Assembly (NCBI RefSeq): GCF_000931445.1
Contig: NZ_CP010849.1
Coordinates: forward strand, 682,001-746,000
Direction of reading: 5' to 3'
Length of the DNA stretch: 64,000 nucleotides
Origin: Streptomyces cyaneogriseus subsp. noncyanogenus
GTDB taxonomy: Bacteria > Actinomycetota > Actinomycetes > Streptomycetales > Streptomycetaceae
Shown here one piece after another: positions 1 through 8,571 of the stretch. The notes beneath the pieces are model-generated. The model searched no databases and was not told the origin of the DNA. It saw only the letters and a program-made list of their open reading frames with translations. Position numbers and translations under genes: made by a program. Positions within the stretch are counted from its first letter, which is position 1. Every line of letters starts with the position of its first letter.

Positions 1-789
1 GAGCTTCTGGGACGGCTGTGCCGGGACCACGCCGACCGGAGGCTGTACGTCGCCACGAAGATCCCGCCGCTGGACCGCCGCTGGCCGCCGCGGAAGGACG
101 CCCGCTTCGCCGAGGTCTTCCCCGACGCCCATGTCGAGGAGTATCTGCGCCACAGTCGCAAGAACCTCGGCGTCGACCGGATCGATCTGCTGCACTACCA
201 CGTCTGGGAGGACGCGTGGGCGTCCGACGAGCTGTGGGTCCGCCAGGTGGAAGAGATGAAGCGGCAGGGCCTGGTGGAGGCCGTCGGCATCAGCGTCAAC
301 CGCTGGGAGCCCTGGAACGTGCTGGCGGCGCTGGAGACCGGCCTCGTCGATGTCGTGCAGGTGATCTACAACATCTTCGACCAGGCTCCCGAGGACGAAC
401 TCTTCGACACCTGCGCACGCCATGACGTGGGCGTCATCGCCCGCGTACCGTTCGACGAGGGCACCCTCACCGGGACCTTGACCCCGCAGAGCCGGTGGCC
501 CGAAGGTGACTGGCGCAACAGCTACTTCGTACCGGAGAATCTGGCCGCCAGCGTCGAACGCGCCGAGCGGCTGCGCCCCGTGGTCCCCGAGGGGATGACC
601 ATGCCCGAGCTGGCTCTGCGCTTCATCCTGAACCACCGGGCGGTCCACACGGTGATCCCCGGTATGCGCACCCCGGCCCATGTGCGTGCCAATCTCGCCG
701 TCAGTGACGGCACACCGCTCGCCCCCGAGCTGCTGGCCGAGCTGCGCCGCCACCGCTGGGACCGCCGGCCCACGGAGTGGTCGCAGTGA
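1..789 (+). CDS. Aldo/keto reductase, 5'-truncated by window edge
   Basis: Reading frame 1 is open from the first base, and the 262 visible residues form the C-terminal four-fifths of an aldo/keto reductase TIM barrel, an NADPH-dependent carbonyl/alcohol oxidoreductase. Visible marks are the strand with the catalytic lysine (LYVATKIPP), the histidine strand (RIDLLHYHVW), the GLVEAVGISV segment and the C-terminal NADPH loop LRFILNHRAVHTVIPGMRTPAHVRANL. The N-terminal 50 or so residues, including the DxxxY tyrosine, lie outside the window. The stop overlaps the ATP-grasp start by 4 nt (GTGA), so the two are translationally coupled and probably act on the same small molecule. The substrate cannot be named. 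Confidence 0.9.
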   Translation, partial: ELLGRLCRDHADRRLYVATKIPPLDRRWPPRKDARFAEVFPDAHVEEYLRHSRKNLGVDRIDLLHYHVWEDAWASDELWVRQVEEMKRQGLVEAVGISVNRWEPWNVLAALETGLVDVVQVIYNIFDQAPEDELFDTCARHDVGVIARVPFDEGTLTGTLTPQSRWPEGDWRNSYFVPENLAASVERAERLRPVVPEGMTMPELALRFILNHRAVHTVIPGMRTPAHVRANLAVSDGTPLAPELLAELRRHRWDRRPTEWSQ

Positions 790-2048
790 CCCGCCCCACC
801 GTCGCCATCGTCGATCCGTTCTCCACCGGGGCGCAGCTCGCCCCGGAGTTCGCACGCCGGGGCTGGCAGGCCATCGCCCTGCTCAGCACCGGCGGCGTGC
901 CCGCGGAGTTCCGCCGCGGCTTCCGCCCGGAACACTACGCCGCGGTCCTGGACGCCTCCGCGGGTGCCGACGTCACCGCGCAGCTCCGGGCCGCCCGGCC
1001 CGCCTATGTGATCACCGGCTCCGAGTGGGGCGTGCACACGGCCGACGCACTGGCCGAACAGCTCGGACTGCCCGGCAACGGCACGGAGTTGAGCCACTGC
1101 CGCCGGGACAAGTTCGCCATGGCCGAGCGCCTGCGCTCGCAGGGCGTCGCCGCTGCCGCGAGCCTCGCCGCACAGGACGTGGCCGAGATCCTGGCCTGGG
1201 CCGACGCCGAGGGGCACTGGCCACTGGTGGTGAAGCCGCTGGCGAGCGCCGGGTCGGACGCGGTGGCCATCTGCGAGAACGCGGCACAGGTCAGGAAGGC
1301 GTTCGAGCGCATCCATGGGCAGACGAACCAGATGGGCGGCTACAACGACCGGGTCCTGGCACAGGAACTCCTCGTCGGTGAGCAGTACTTCGTCAACTCG
1401 GTGAGCCGCGACGGCAAGCACTTCATCCACGAGATCTGGCGGGAGCAGCGCACCAGCGTCGACGGCGCGGTGGTCTACGACTACCAGGACCTGCTTGCGC
1501 CCGGCGGTGCGACCCAGCGCGCCCTGACCGCGTATGTCGGCCGGGTGCTCGACGCCCTGGGCATCGCCCACGGCCCTGCCCATGCCGAGGTCATGCTGAC
1601 GGCACGGGGACCGGTGCTCATCGAGATCGGTGCCCGGCTCGAGGGATCGGTCACCTCCCGCGGGCCGCGGGCCGCCACCGGCCACAGCCAGGTGTCGCTG
1701 ACGGTCGACGCGTACACGGAACCGGCACGCTTCTCCCGGCTGCCAGGCACCGACTACCGGCTCCTCAAGCGTCTCAGGGTGGTCGTCCTGATCGCCTCGC
1801 GGGGCGGCCGGGTCGCCGCCGCCCCCCTGGACGAGCTGCGCCGGCTCCCCAGCTATCTGTGCGGCTCCACCGACGCGCTCCAGCCGGGCGCCCCCGTCCA
1901 CAGAACGGTCGACCTGTTCACCTCCCCCGGTCACCTCTACCTGCTCGGCGACGACCTCGACCAGGTAGAACGCGATTACCGGCAGGTGCGCAGACTCGAA
2001 CAGGAGAGTCTCTACGCGGGCGACGCGGAAGGCCGGCTCGCCCCCTGA
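786..2048 (+). CDS. ATP-grasp domain carboxylate-amine ligase
   Basis: A 420-residue ATP-grasp enzyme. Such enzymes activate a carboxylate as acyl phosphate and join it to an amine or thiol. The order is an N-terminal Rossmann-like domain (TVAIVDPFSTGAQLA), a central domain with the ATP lysine (WPLVVKPLASAGSDAV), and the metal/ATP C-domain with EVMLT...VLIEIGARLEGS. The layout resembles L-amino-acid ligases of the BacD/DdaF type and ATP-grasp enzymes of natural-product clusters. GTG at 786 is preferred because it makes a GTGA overlap with the upstream stop; an in-frame GTG at 777 is possible. It is probably the last gene of an operon starting left of the window. The product is unknown. Confidence 0.82.
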   Translation: MTRPTVAIVDPFSTGAQLAPEFARRGWQAIALLSTGGVPAEFRRGFRPEHYAAVLDASAGADVTAQLRAARPAYVITGSEWGVHTADALAEQLGLPGNGTELSHCRRDKFAMAERLRSQGVAAAASLAAQDVAEILAWADAEGHWPLVVKPLASAGSDAVAICENAAQVRKAFERIHGQTNQMGGYNDRVLAQELLVGEQYFVNSVSRDGKHFIHEIWREQRTSVDGAVVYDYQDLLAPGGATQRALTAYVGRVLDALGIAHGPAHAEVMLTARGPVLIEIGARLEGSVTSRGPRAATGHSQVSLTVDAYTEPARFSRLPGTDYRLLKRLRVVVLIASRGGRVAAAPLDELRRLPSYLCGSTDALQPGAPVHRTVDLFTSPGHLYLLGDDLDQVERDYRQVRRLEQESLYAGDAEGRLAP

Positions 2049-2348
2049 GCCACGCGGCTCGGCCGCCTGGCCGACCGCCGTCCCGCGTGACCTTTGCCGC
2101 CGCGGAGCCGGTACCGCAGACGCGCCCGCACCGCGCGTTCGACGGCTTCGGGAGCGTGATCGGCGGTCAGGGCTCGTGCCGCGGTCGGCATTCCGGCCAC
2201 GTGGTGACCGCAGTCATGCTGCTCCTCGGACCGTGTGTTGCTCGACCCCGATGATGGAGTGGCCGCCGCAGTCCAGACGCATCTCGGCGAAGAGTCTTGA
2301 CGATCCAGCATCGATGACTGACCATCCCTGTCTGAGGAACCGACCGCA

Positions 2349-2364
2349 GTTCGATATTTCGAAC
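2349..2364. promoter_or_regulatory. Inverted repeat GTTCGA-TATT-TCGAAC
   Basis: Perfect 6-bp arms around a 4-nt AT centre, in a locally AT-richer stretch upstream of the lectin relic (2581) and the GH127 gene (2988). It looks like a repressor operator. Similar TCGAA-containing dyads are reported upstream of hemicellulase genes in streptomycetes, but I cannot name the regulator. Confidence 0.4.
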
Positions 2365-2392
2365 CACAGATCGGCTTCGGGCACTCCGTGCC

Positions 2393-2461
2393 GCACGGCA
2401 GCTCCACGCACAGCCGCACGGCAGCTCCACGCACAGCCGCACGACAGATCCGCGCACCGCA
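2393..2461. repeat. 23-bp tandem repeat, three copies
   Basis: The unit GCACGGCAGCTCCACGCAC plus AGCC occupies 2393-2415 and 2416-2438 as exact copies. A third, degenerate copy lies at 2439-2461. It sits in a non-coding stretch between the ATP-grasp gene and the lectin relic. No function is apparent. Confidence 0.8.
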
Positions 2462-2580
2462 GCACGGCGCCACCCCGTTTCGTTCCGGTGAGGTTCGCAT
2501 CGGCGCGCCCTGGCTCGCCGGACCGCGCGATCCCCTGCTCCTCAGTCCCTTCCGCGGCTTTCACCTTGGAGGCACCCTCA

Positions 2581-2823
2581 TGGGCTCGTACGCTCTTCCC
2601 CCGCCCGCCGTCCACTGGAAGCTCAGCGGTGCGCCGACAGCGCCGGTCGTCGGCGCCCCCGGGGTGGTAGGCGCACTGGTCGCACCGCCGGGAGCACAGG
2701 CCGCGAGAGCACGCTCGGCGCCCCGGCAGCGCGGAGCGGCCGTTACTCCGGCACCGCCAACGGCACCCTGATCCAGCTCTGCTCCTGCTCCAACGGCAGC
2801 GACCAACGCTGGACCCGCGCCTG
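2581..2823 (+). pseudogene. Relic of a secreted ricin-B/CBM13 protein
   Basis: The ATG at 2581 follows a good ribosome site (TTGGAGG) and opens a peptide (MGSYALPPPAVHWKL...) that runs to APPGAQAA, like a worn signal peptide with an AxA cleavage site. That frame ends at 2771. In another frame, about 2744-2823, the sequence reads YSGTANGTLIQLCSCSNGS then DQRWTRA and a stop. This is the last repeat of a ricin-type beta-trefoil (Q-x-W motif) ending in W-T. The two parts fit one small secreted carbohydrate-binding protein or the shell of a larger glycosidase, with the middle deleted and a frameshift. The rest of 2049-2987 shows no convincing gene. Confidence 0.55.
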
Positions 2824-2987
2824 AAGGAACCCGCCACAGACGAAAGGGTCAGCCCCGAGCCTGCACGGCGGCGGGCCCGCCCGAGGCCGCCATGTCTTCT
2901 CCCCATAAGCGCACACCAGGCCGGCGAGCCGTACGCCGCCGACCGGTCCGTCCTCCGCGGCCGAACCACCGACCCGAAAGGCGCACC

Positions 2988-5300
2988 ATGTCCTCGAACG
3001 TCAGCAGGCGACGGTTGCTCCAGATCGCCGGAGTCACCGCCGCCTCCGCCGCCGGGCCCCTGGCCGGCATCCCCGCCGCCCGGGCGGCGTCCCTACCCCC
3101 GGTCCGCGCAGAAATCGGAACCAAGGCGCTGCCCTTCGACCTCGGACAGGTCCGGCTGACCGCGAGCCGGTGGCTCGACAACCAGAACCGCACAGCGGCC
3201 TACCTCCGGTACGTCGACGTCGACCGGCTGCTGTACAACTTCCGCGCCAATCACCGCCTGTCCACCAAGGGCGCGGCCGCCACCGGTGGCTGGGAGGCCC
3301 CCGACTTCCCCTTCCGCAGCCACGTCCAGGGCCACTTCCTCACCGCCTGGGCGCAGTTGTACGCCGTGCTGGGTGACACGGCAGTCCGCGACAAGGCCCT
3401 GTACATGGTTGCCGAGCTGGCCAAGTGCCAGGCCAACAACCGGGCCGCGGGCTTCGACGCCGGATACCTCTCCGGCTATCCCGAGTCCGACTTCTCCGCG
3501 CTGGAGGCCCGTACGCTGAAGAACGGCAACGTCCCGTACTACACCGTCCACAAGACGATGACCGGTCTGCTGGACGTGTGGCGGCACCTGGGCAGCACCC
3601 AGGCCCGCGATGTGCTGCTCGCCCTGGCGGGCTGGGTCGACACCCGCACGGGCCGACTGAGCACCGCGCAGATGCAGGCCATGCTGGGCACCGAGTTCGG
3701 GGGCATGAACGCCGTCCTGAGCGACCTGTACCAGCAGACCGGTGACCCTCGGTGGCTGACCGTCGCCCGGCGCTTCGACCACGCCGCGGTGTTCGACCCG
3801 CTGGCGGCGAACCGGGACGCGCTGGCCGGGCTGCACGCCAACACCCAGGTACCGAAGTGGATCGGCGCGATCCGGACGTACAAGGCCACCGGGGAGACGC
3901 GCTACCGGGACATCGCCGCCAACGCCTGGAACATGTGCGTCACCGCGCACACCTACGCCATCGGCGGCAACAGCCAGGCCGAGCACTTCCGCGCTCCGAA
4001 CGCCATCGCCTCCCACCTGACCAACGACACCTGCGAGAGCTGCAACACCGTCAACATGCTCACGCTCACCCGGGAGCTGTTCACGCTGGCGCCGGACCGG
4101 GCCGCGCTCTTCGACTACTACGAACAAGCCTGGCTCAACCACATCATCGGCAACCAGAACCCGGCCGATCCGCACGGCCACGTCACCTACTTCACCCCGC
4201 TCAAGCCCGGCGCCCGGCGTGGTGTGGGCCCGGCGTGGGGCGGCGGTACCTGGAGCACCGACTACACCACCTTCTGGTGCTGCCAGGGCACGGGGGTGGA
4301 GATGCACACCCGGCTGATGGACTCGGTGTACTTCCACTCCGGCACCACGCTGACGGTCAACATGTTCGTGCCCTCGGTGCTCACCTGGACGCAGCGCGGC
4401 ATCACCGTCACCCAGACCACCGCGTACCCGGCCGGCGACACCACGACCCTGCGGGTCACCGGCGAGGCCGGCGGGAACTGGGCGATGCGCATCCGTATCC
4501 CCGGATGGACCACGGGGGCCGTCGTCAGCGTCAACGGCACCGTACAGCAGATCGCCGCCGACCCCGGCGGTTACGCGACGCTGGACCGCGTCTGGACCTC
4601 CGGTGACACCGTCACGGTCCGGGTGCCCATGCGGATCGCGGTGCGGCCCGCCAACGACAATCCCGGTGTCGGCGCGGTCACCTACGGCCCGGTCGTGCTG
4701 TCCGGCAACTACGGCAACACCGCCCTGACCGCCCTCCCCGTCCTGGACGTGTCATCGATCAGACGGACCAGCGCCACGGCACTCTCCTTCACCGCCACCG
4801 CCGACGGCGCCACCGTGAACCTCGGCCCCTTCCACGACGCGCAGGGCCACAACTACACCGTCTACTGGAACACCAGTGGTGCCGGAGCGGTCCACCTCGT
4901 CAACGCGGGCAGCGGCCTCATGCTGGGCATCGACGGGATGTCGACCGCCGACGGGGCCCGGGCCCTCCAGTGGAGCGACAACGGCACTGCCGACCACGAC
5001 TGGGTGATGGTCCCCGACGGCGACGCCTTCCGGTTCCGCAACGTCCACAGCGGCAAGGTGCTCGGCGTACTGGACATGTCCACGGCCGACGGCGCCCCCG
5101 TCCTCCAGTGGTCCGACAACGGCACCGCCGACCACCGGTGGCTCCTCCTCGACCAGGGCGACGGCACGTACAAGATCCGCAACGTGCACAGCGGCAAGCT
5201 GCTCGGCGTGGAGAACGGCTCCACCGCCGTGGGCGCCTTCGCCGTCCAGGACGCGGACAACGGAACGGCCGACAACCGCTGGCGGGTCGTGCGCGGCTGA
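2988..5300 (+). CDS. Secreted GH127 beta-L-arabinofuranosidase with CBM13
   Basis: A 770-residue exported enzyme expected to release beta-L-arabinofuranose from plant glycans or extensin-type arabinosides. The N-terminus is a Tat signal (VSRRRLLQIAG, cleaved after ARA). The GH127 (DUF1680) body spans about residues 45-610. Compared with the Bifidobacterium enzyme HypBA1, the zinc/nucleophile set is present: Glu350 and Cys352 in CESC, Cys431-Cys432 in FWCCQGTG, and a likely acid/base Glu332 in QAEHF. The last 135 residues are a ricin-like beta-trefoil (CBM13) with three LGV...QWSDNGTADxxW repeats. ATG 2988 has GAAAGG 7 nt upstream; a longer in-frame start at 2892 would spoil the Tat signal. 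Monocistronic. Confidence 0.92.
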   Translation: MSSNVSRRRLLQIAGVTAASAAGPLAGIPAARAASLPPVRAEIGTKALPFDLGQVRLTASRWLDNQNRTAAYLRYVDVDRLLYNFRANHRLSTKGAAATGGWEAPDFPFRSHVQGHFLTAWAQLYAVLGDTAVRDKALYMVAELAKCQANNRAAGFDAGYLSGYPESDFSALEARTLKNGNVPYYTVHKTMTGLLDVWRHLGSTQARDVLLALAGWVDTRTGRLSTAQMQAMLGTEFGGMNAVLSDLYQQTGDPRWLTVARRFDHAAVFDPLAANRDALAGLHANTQVPKWIGAIRTYKATGETRYRDIAANAWNMCVTAHTYAIGGNSQAEHFRAPNAIASHLTNDTCESCNTVNMLTLTRELFTLAPDRAALFDYYEQAWLNHIIGNQNPADPHGHVTYFTPLKPGARRGVGPAWGGGTWSTDYTTFWCCQGTGVEMHTRLMDSVYFHSGTTLTVNMFVPSVLTWTQRGITVTQTTAYPAGDTTTLRVTGEAGGNWAMRIRIPGWTTGAVVSVNGTVQQIAADPGGYATLDRVWTSGDTVTVRVPMRIAVRPANDNPGVGAVTYGPVVLSGNYGNTALTALPVLDVSSIRRTSATALSFTATADGATVNLGPFHDAQGHNYTVYWNTSGAGAVHLVNAGSGLMLGIDGMSTADGARALQWSDNGTADHDWVMVPDGDAFRFRNVHSGKVLGVLDMSTADGAPVLQWSDNGTADHRWLLLDQGDGTYKIRNVHSGKLLGVENGSTAVGAFAVQDADNGTADNRWRVVRG

Positions 5301-5408
5301 CGGGGCCGCACCCGTGCCCCGGGGGGCGCGGTGGAGGCCGCGGCCACCGACGCGTACGGCTACCGGAAGGTGTGAGGCCCCGCCCGGGGGTGCGGCCGTC
5401 GGCGTCCC

Positions 5409-6053
5409 TCAGGTGAGCCCCTCCGTCGCCACGGCGAGGGCCGCACGCAAGGTGGCGGCCAGTTCGGCCCTCGCCGTCGCGGGGGCGGGGGCCGGGTCGG
5501 CGGCGTGCCAGGCGTGGTGCTCGACCGCCGCGCGCAGTGCCGCGTTGAACATGGCCGCCTGGATGGCGGGGCGCAGGTCGTCGGCGGGCAGCCCGGCCCG
5601 CTCGGCGAGGGCCCGGGCGAAGACCGGCTCGGCCTCGTCGTACGTCTGGAGCCAGACCGCGCGCAGTCCCGGTTCGGTGCGGGTCAGCCGTACCAGCGCG
5701 CCGACGGCGGCGGGGTCGGGGCCCGGCAGCAGGCGGTCGTCGCCGGCGAGGTCCCGGTCGAAGTCGAACGCCTGGTCCAGCGGCCGGCCGGGGCGCCACT
5801 GCCGCAACTGGGCGGCGATCACGTCGATGCCGGCGGCGAGCAGGGGGCGTACGCAGCTCTCCTTGCTCGGGAAGTAGCGCCAGACGGTGCGTGCGGAGAC
5901 GCCGACCGCCCGCCCGATCTGCTCGCCCGTCGTCGCCGTGACGCCCTGGGAGACGAAGAGGTCCACCGCGGCGCGGGCGATCTCCAGCCGGATCTCCGCC
6001 TTGCGTTCCTCCGTCAGGGGCGGTCGTCCGGTCCGTCCGCGGGCTGCCGACAT
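5409..6053 (-). CDS. TetR-family transcriptional regulator
   Basis: A 214-residue repressor. The TetR helix-turn-helix is at about residues 15-60 (GVTATTGEQIGRAVGVSARTVWRYFPSKESC), followed by an all-helical ligand domain. The ATG at 6053 is chosen for the strong GGAGGAG 5 nt upstream; the frame extends to 6110 without a better site. No co-directional partner is intact. The upstream gap (6054-6186) carries a short stretch encoding an ABC-transporter Walker-B-like peptide, which may be what is left of its former target. The ligand is unknown. Confidence 0.88.
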   Translation of the reverse strand: MSAARGRTGRPPLTEERKAEIRLEIARAAVDLFVSQGVTATTGEQIGRAVGVSARTVWRYFPSKESCVRPLLAAGIDVIAAQLRQWRPGRPLDQAFDFDRDLAGDDRLLPGPDPAAVGALVRLTRTEPGLRAVWLQTYDEAEPVFARALAERAGLPADDLRPAIQAAMFNAALRAAVEHHAWHAADPAPAPATARAELAATLRAALAVATEGLT

Positions 6054-6139
6054 GGGTCTCCTCCGGCTGGGTGATCGTCGCACAGGGATTCTCCACCGTC
6101 TGTCCGGCACGGTGCGGCGGGGTGCGCGACGGGCGTGGG

Positions 6140-6175
6140 CCGGTACTGGTGCTCCTGGACGAACCCCTGGCGGGA
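6140..6175 (+). other. Walker-B-like scrap (LVLLDEPLAG)
   Basis: Read on the + strand, 6140-6175 encodes PVLVLLDEPLAG, the Walker B and D-loop signature of an ABC transporter ATPase, with no recognisable ATPase sequence on either side. It lies between the TetR start and the chitosanase stop. It may be a remnant of a TetR-controlled ABC exporter, or chance. Confidence 0.25.
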
Positions 6176-6186
6176 TCCCGGCTCGC

Positions 6187-6993
6187 TCAGTCGCCGCGAG
6201 CGAACTGCCGGGCCAGCCGCTCCCCGGTCAGGGTGGCGGCGGCCCGGTCCTCGATGGGCTTGACGCGGCTGCCCTTGAAGACGATGTAGGTCACCCCGGA
6301 GGGCGTGCCGCCGGTGTGCGGGTCGGGATCGATGCCGAGGTCCTTGGCGGCGGCGTAGGACGCCTCGCCGATGATGTCGCGCGGCCCGGTGTCGCCGACG
6401 ACCGCGTACCGGACCCGGTCACCGTGGATCACGGCCGCGACCGACCCGCCCCGGACGCCGTGCGCACGGTGGTCCCACAGGCGGCTGGGGCCGGGCACGA
6501 CGATGTAGGGGAGGCGTTCGGCGTCGAGCGGGCGGCCGTCGGACCGGGGGTAGGCCGTGGCTGCGGTGAAGGAGCGGTCGGTGCGGTGGTTGCAGCGGGC
6601 CCCGGGCTGCCCGTCGCAGTCGATGTCCATGTCCGCTTTCCAGAAGACGGCCTGGCGGGTACCGCAGACCGGGATCGTCGCGGGCGTTCCGGCGTCGCTG
6701 CGGTAGCGGCCGTGCGAGACGGGGTCGCATTCCCGCACTTTGGCCAGGAGTTCGGCGGCGCGGACGGTTCCCTCGCGCTCCGCGGACGGTTCCGGACGGA
6801 TCCGGCCTCTGCGGAACCGGTCCGCGCGGTCCGGTTCCGGACGGGCCGGGGCGGCGCGGGCCGGTTCGGCGTGGGCCGGTTCCGCGCGGGTCTGGGTCCG
6901 CGGCTGCTGCTGCGGGGACGGGGCCGCAACCGATGCCGTCGGGGCGAGCAGGGCGGCGCCCGCCGCCACCAGGGTCAACGACTGGACACGCAC
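6187..6993 (-). CDS. Secreted GH75 endo-chitosanase
   Basis: A 268-residue exported chitosanase that hydrolyses beta-1,4 bonds in chitosan. A signal peptide (MRVQSLTLVAAGAALLAPTASVAA) is followed by a Pro/Ala/Glu/Arg-rich linker of about 60 residues and the GH75 domain. The domain shows VFWKADMDIDCDGQPG with the catalytic aspartate region, the AVVGDTGPRDIIGEASY segment carrying the second acid, and VTYIVFKGS. GTG 6993 is preferred over ATG 7008 because GGAAGG lies 7 nt before it. The linker DNA is built from imperfect GCCGGTTC/CGCGGG repeats. It diverges from the FnIII lipoprotein gene across 6994-7353. Confidence 0.88.
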   Translation of the reverse strand: MRVQSLTLVAAGAALLAPTASVAAPSPQQQPRTQTRAEPAHAEPARAAPARPEPDRADRFRRGRIRPEPSAEREGTVRAAELLAKVRECDPVSHGRYRSDAGTPATIPVCGTRQAVFWKADMDIDCDGQPGARCNHRTDRSFTAATAYPRSDGRPLDAERLPYIVVPGPSRLWDHRAHGVRGGSVAAVIHGDRVRYAVVGDTGPRDIIGEASYAAAKDLGIDPDPHTGGTPSGVTYIVFKGSRVKPIEDRAAATLTGERLARQFARGD

Positions 6994-7309
6994 GAGGGGG
7001 CCTTCCATGGGGGATATAGCGGACTTTCCGCCCAAATGTGGTCCCGGATCGATCATGCGTCCAGCATCGGGGGCCAGACGGCGTACGACCCCGTGCCGCT
7101 TCACGGGCGGCCGGGGGCCGTGCCTGTGCCGGCTCCGGCCGCCCGGCCGCCCGCGCCGGCGCGGCTCGAGCGACGACAGCGGTCCGCGCCACCGGCCCGA
7201 ACTCCCCAGCCCTCGTGGGGTTTTCGGCCGGACGGAGCTTCAGCATACGTAACTCCCGGGCGTGGTCCCCAACGGCGCCCTCTTGATGTGATCGCGCCAA
7301 CACCGTCAT

Positions 7310-7325
7310 ATTGGTCCGGACCATT
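7310..7325. promoter_or_regulatory. DasR-like operator (dre)
   Basis: ATTGGTCCGGACCATT is a perfect palindrome over TGGTCCGGACCA. It matches the DasR responsive element ACTGGTCTAGACCAGT except for CCGG in place of CTAG at the centre and the outer positions. DasR is the GntR-type N-acetylglucosamine-responsive regulator of chitin genes in Streptomyces. The site is 28 nt upstream of the lipoprotein start and about 315 nt from the divergent chitosanase start. The rest of 6994-7353 holds the two divergent promoters but no other clear element. Confidence 0.55.
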
Positions 7326-7353
7326 GCCGTCGCGCCGTTCCGGGAGGGCTGCC

Positions 7354-8406
7354 GTGCGAGGCGTATCCGCCGCCGACGCTTTCGATGTTCCCGACGCTCG
7401 GGAGGCCGCCGACGGCTCCTCCTCGCCGTCGGCTCCCGCCGCGACCTGGCGTCGCTGCGCCCTGCTCTGCTCGGCGCTCGCGCTGGTGGCGTCCTGCGGC
7501 TGGGGCGCGGGCGCCGGCGAGCCGGGCGGCCGGCTGCCGGGGGCGCCGACGGGTGTCACCGCCGAGGCGGGCAGCGCGACCAGTGTGCACGTGATGTGGA
7601 ACGCGGTCGCCGGGGCCGAGCGCTACGAGGTGTACCGCGGCCGTGTGAAGGTGACGGAGGTGGCCGGTCCGGCGCGCATGGTGGACGTGACCCGGCTGCG
7701 GCCGTCGACCGGGTACGTCTTCACGGTGCGGGCGCGGGACGCCGAGGGGCGGCTCGGGCCGAGCAGCCGCGAGGTGCGGGCCACGACTCCCGCGGCGGTC
7801 GCGGCCGACCGCTCGGCGCCGACGCGTCCGGAGCGGGTCACCGGCCGGGCGGCCGGCGGCCGGGTCGTCCAGCTCTCCTGGTCGGCGGCGCGGGACGACC
7901 GCGGCGTGGCGTCGTACGACGTCTACCAGGGCGACACCAAGATCCACAGCGTGGGCGGCGGCCAGCGGGCGGCCGTGGTGACGGGGCTGCGGCCCGGCAC
8001 CCGTTACTCCTTCACCGTCCGGGCCCGCGACGCGGCCGACAACCTCTCCCCCGCCGGTCCCGCCGTCCGTCTCACCACGCCCGGGACCGATGACGGACGG
8101 GCCACCGCCCCGACCGGCCTGCGCGCGAGCAGCCACCGGGCCGACGGCGCGTACTACATCGACCTCGTCTGGACCCCGCCGCGCACGGACGGCCTGGTCA
8201 CCGAGTACCAGATCCATCTCGACGGACGGGCCGCCACCTCGCTGGTGTTCGGCGGCAAGGCCCCGCGGGACCGGGCGGAGTACAGCTTCTACGCCGGGCA
8301 GGAGGCCGGGGTCACCCACCGGGTGCGGCTGCGGGCCAAGCTGCCCGACGGCACCTGGGGCGGGTTCTCGGCGGAGCGGACGGTGACGACGGGCGGCCGC
8401 CGGTGA
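7354..8406 (+). CDS. Lipoprotein with three fibronectin type III domains
   Basis: A 350-residue surface lipoprotein. A hydrophilic N-terminus of about 30 residues precedes a hydrophobic stretch ending in lipobox VASC (cysteine at about residue 49). Three FnIII repeats follow: about 62-150 (APTGVTAEAGSATSVHVMWN...YVFTVRARDAEG), 158-245 (RPERVTGRAAGGRVVQLSWS...YSFTVRARDAADN) and 255-345 (APTGLRASSHRADGAYYIDL). There is no catalytic domain; such modules are usually found attached to chitinases and cellulases as spacers or glycan contacts. The start GTG 7354 follows GGGAGGG. The DasR-like site upstream and the neighbouring chitosanase suggest a role in amino-sugar polymer use at the cell surface. 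Confidence 0.82.
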   Translation: MRGVSAADAFDVPDAREAADGSSSPSAPAATWRRCALLCSALALVASCGWGAGAGEPGGRLPGAPTGVTAEAGSATSVHVMWNAVAGAERYEVYRGRVKVTEVAGPARMVDVTRLRPSTGYVFTVRARDAEGRLGPSSREVRATTPAAVAADRSAPTRPERVTGRAAGGRVVQLSWSAARDDRGVASYDVYQGDTKIHSVGGGQRAAVVTGLRPGTRYSFTVRARDAADNLSPAGPAVRLTTPGTDDGRATAPTGLRASSHRADGAYYIDLVWTPPRTDGLVTEYQIHLDGRAATSLVFGGKAPRDRAEYSFYAGQEAGVTHRVRLRAKLPDGTWGGFSAERTVTTGGRR

Positions 8407-8571
8407 GGCCGCCGCGCGCCGGTGGGCCCGCTCCGTCACCTGGGCGGGGGCGCCCGGCATGCGGGCGCGGTCGCGGCCCTGTTGGCTGCCTGTGAGGCAG
8501 CACGGGCGTTCCCCGATCGGCGGCGCAAGGGACGTACCGCCGGCCGTGCCGCCGGAGGGCAGGCAGTCCAC

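Noticed and set aside
5331..5375. Short frame VEAAATDAYGYRKV ending at 5375
   Set aside because: Too short and without a family match; could be chance after the GH127 stop.
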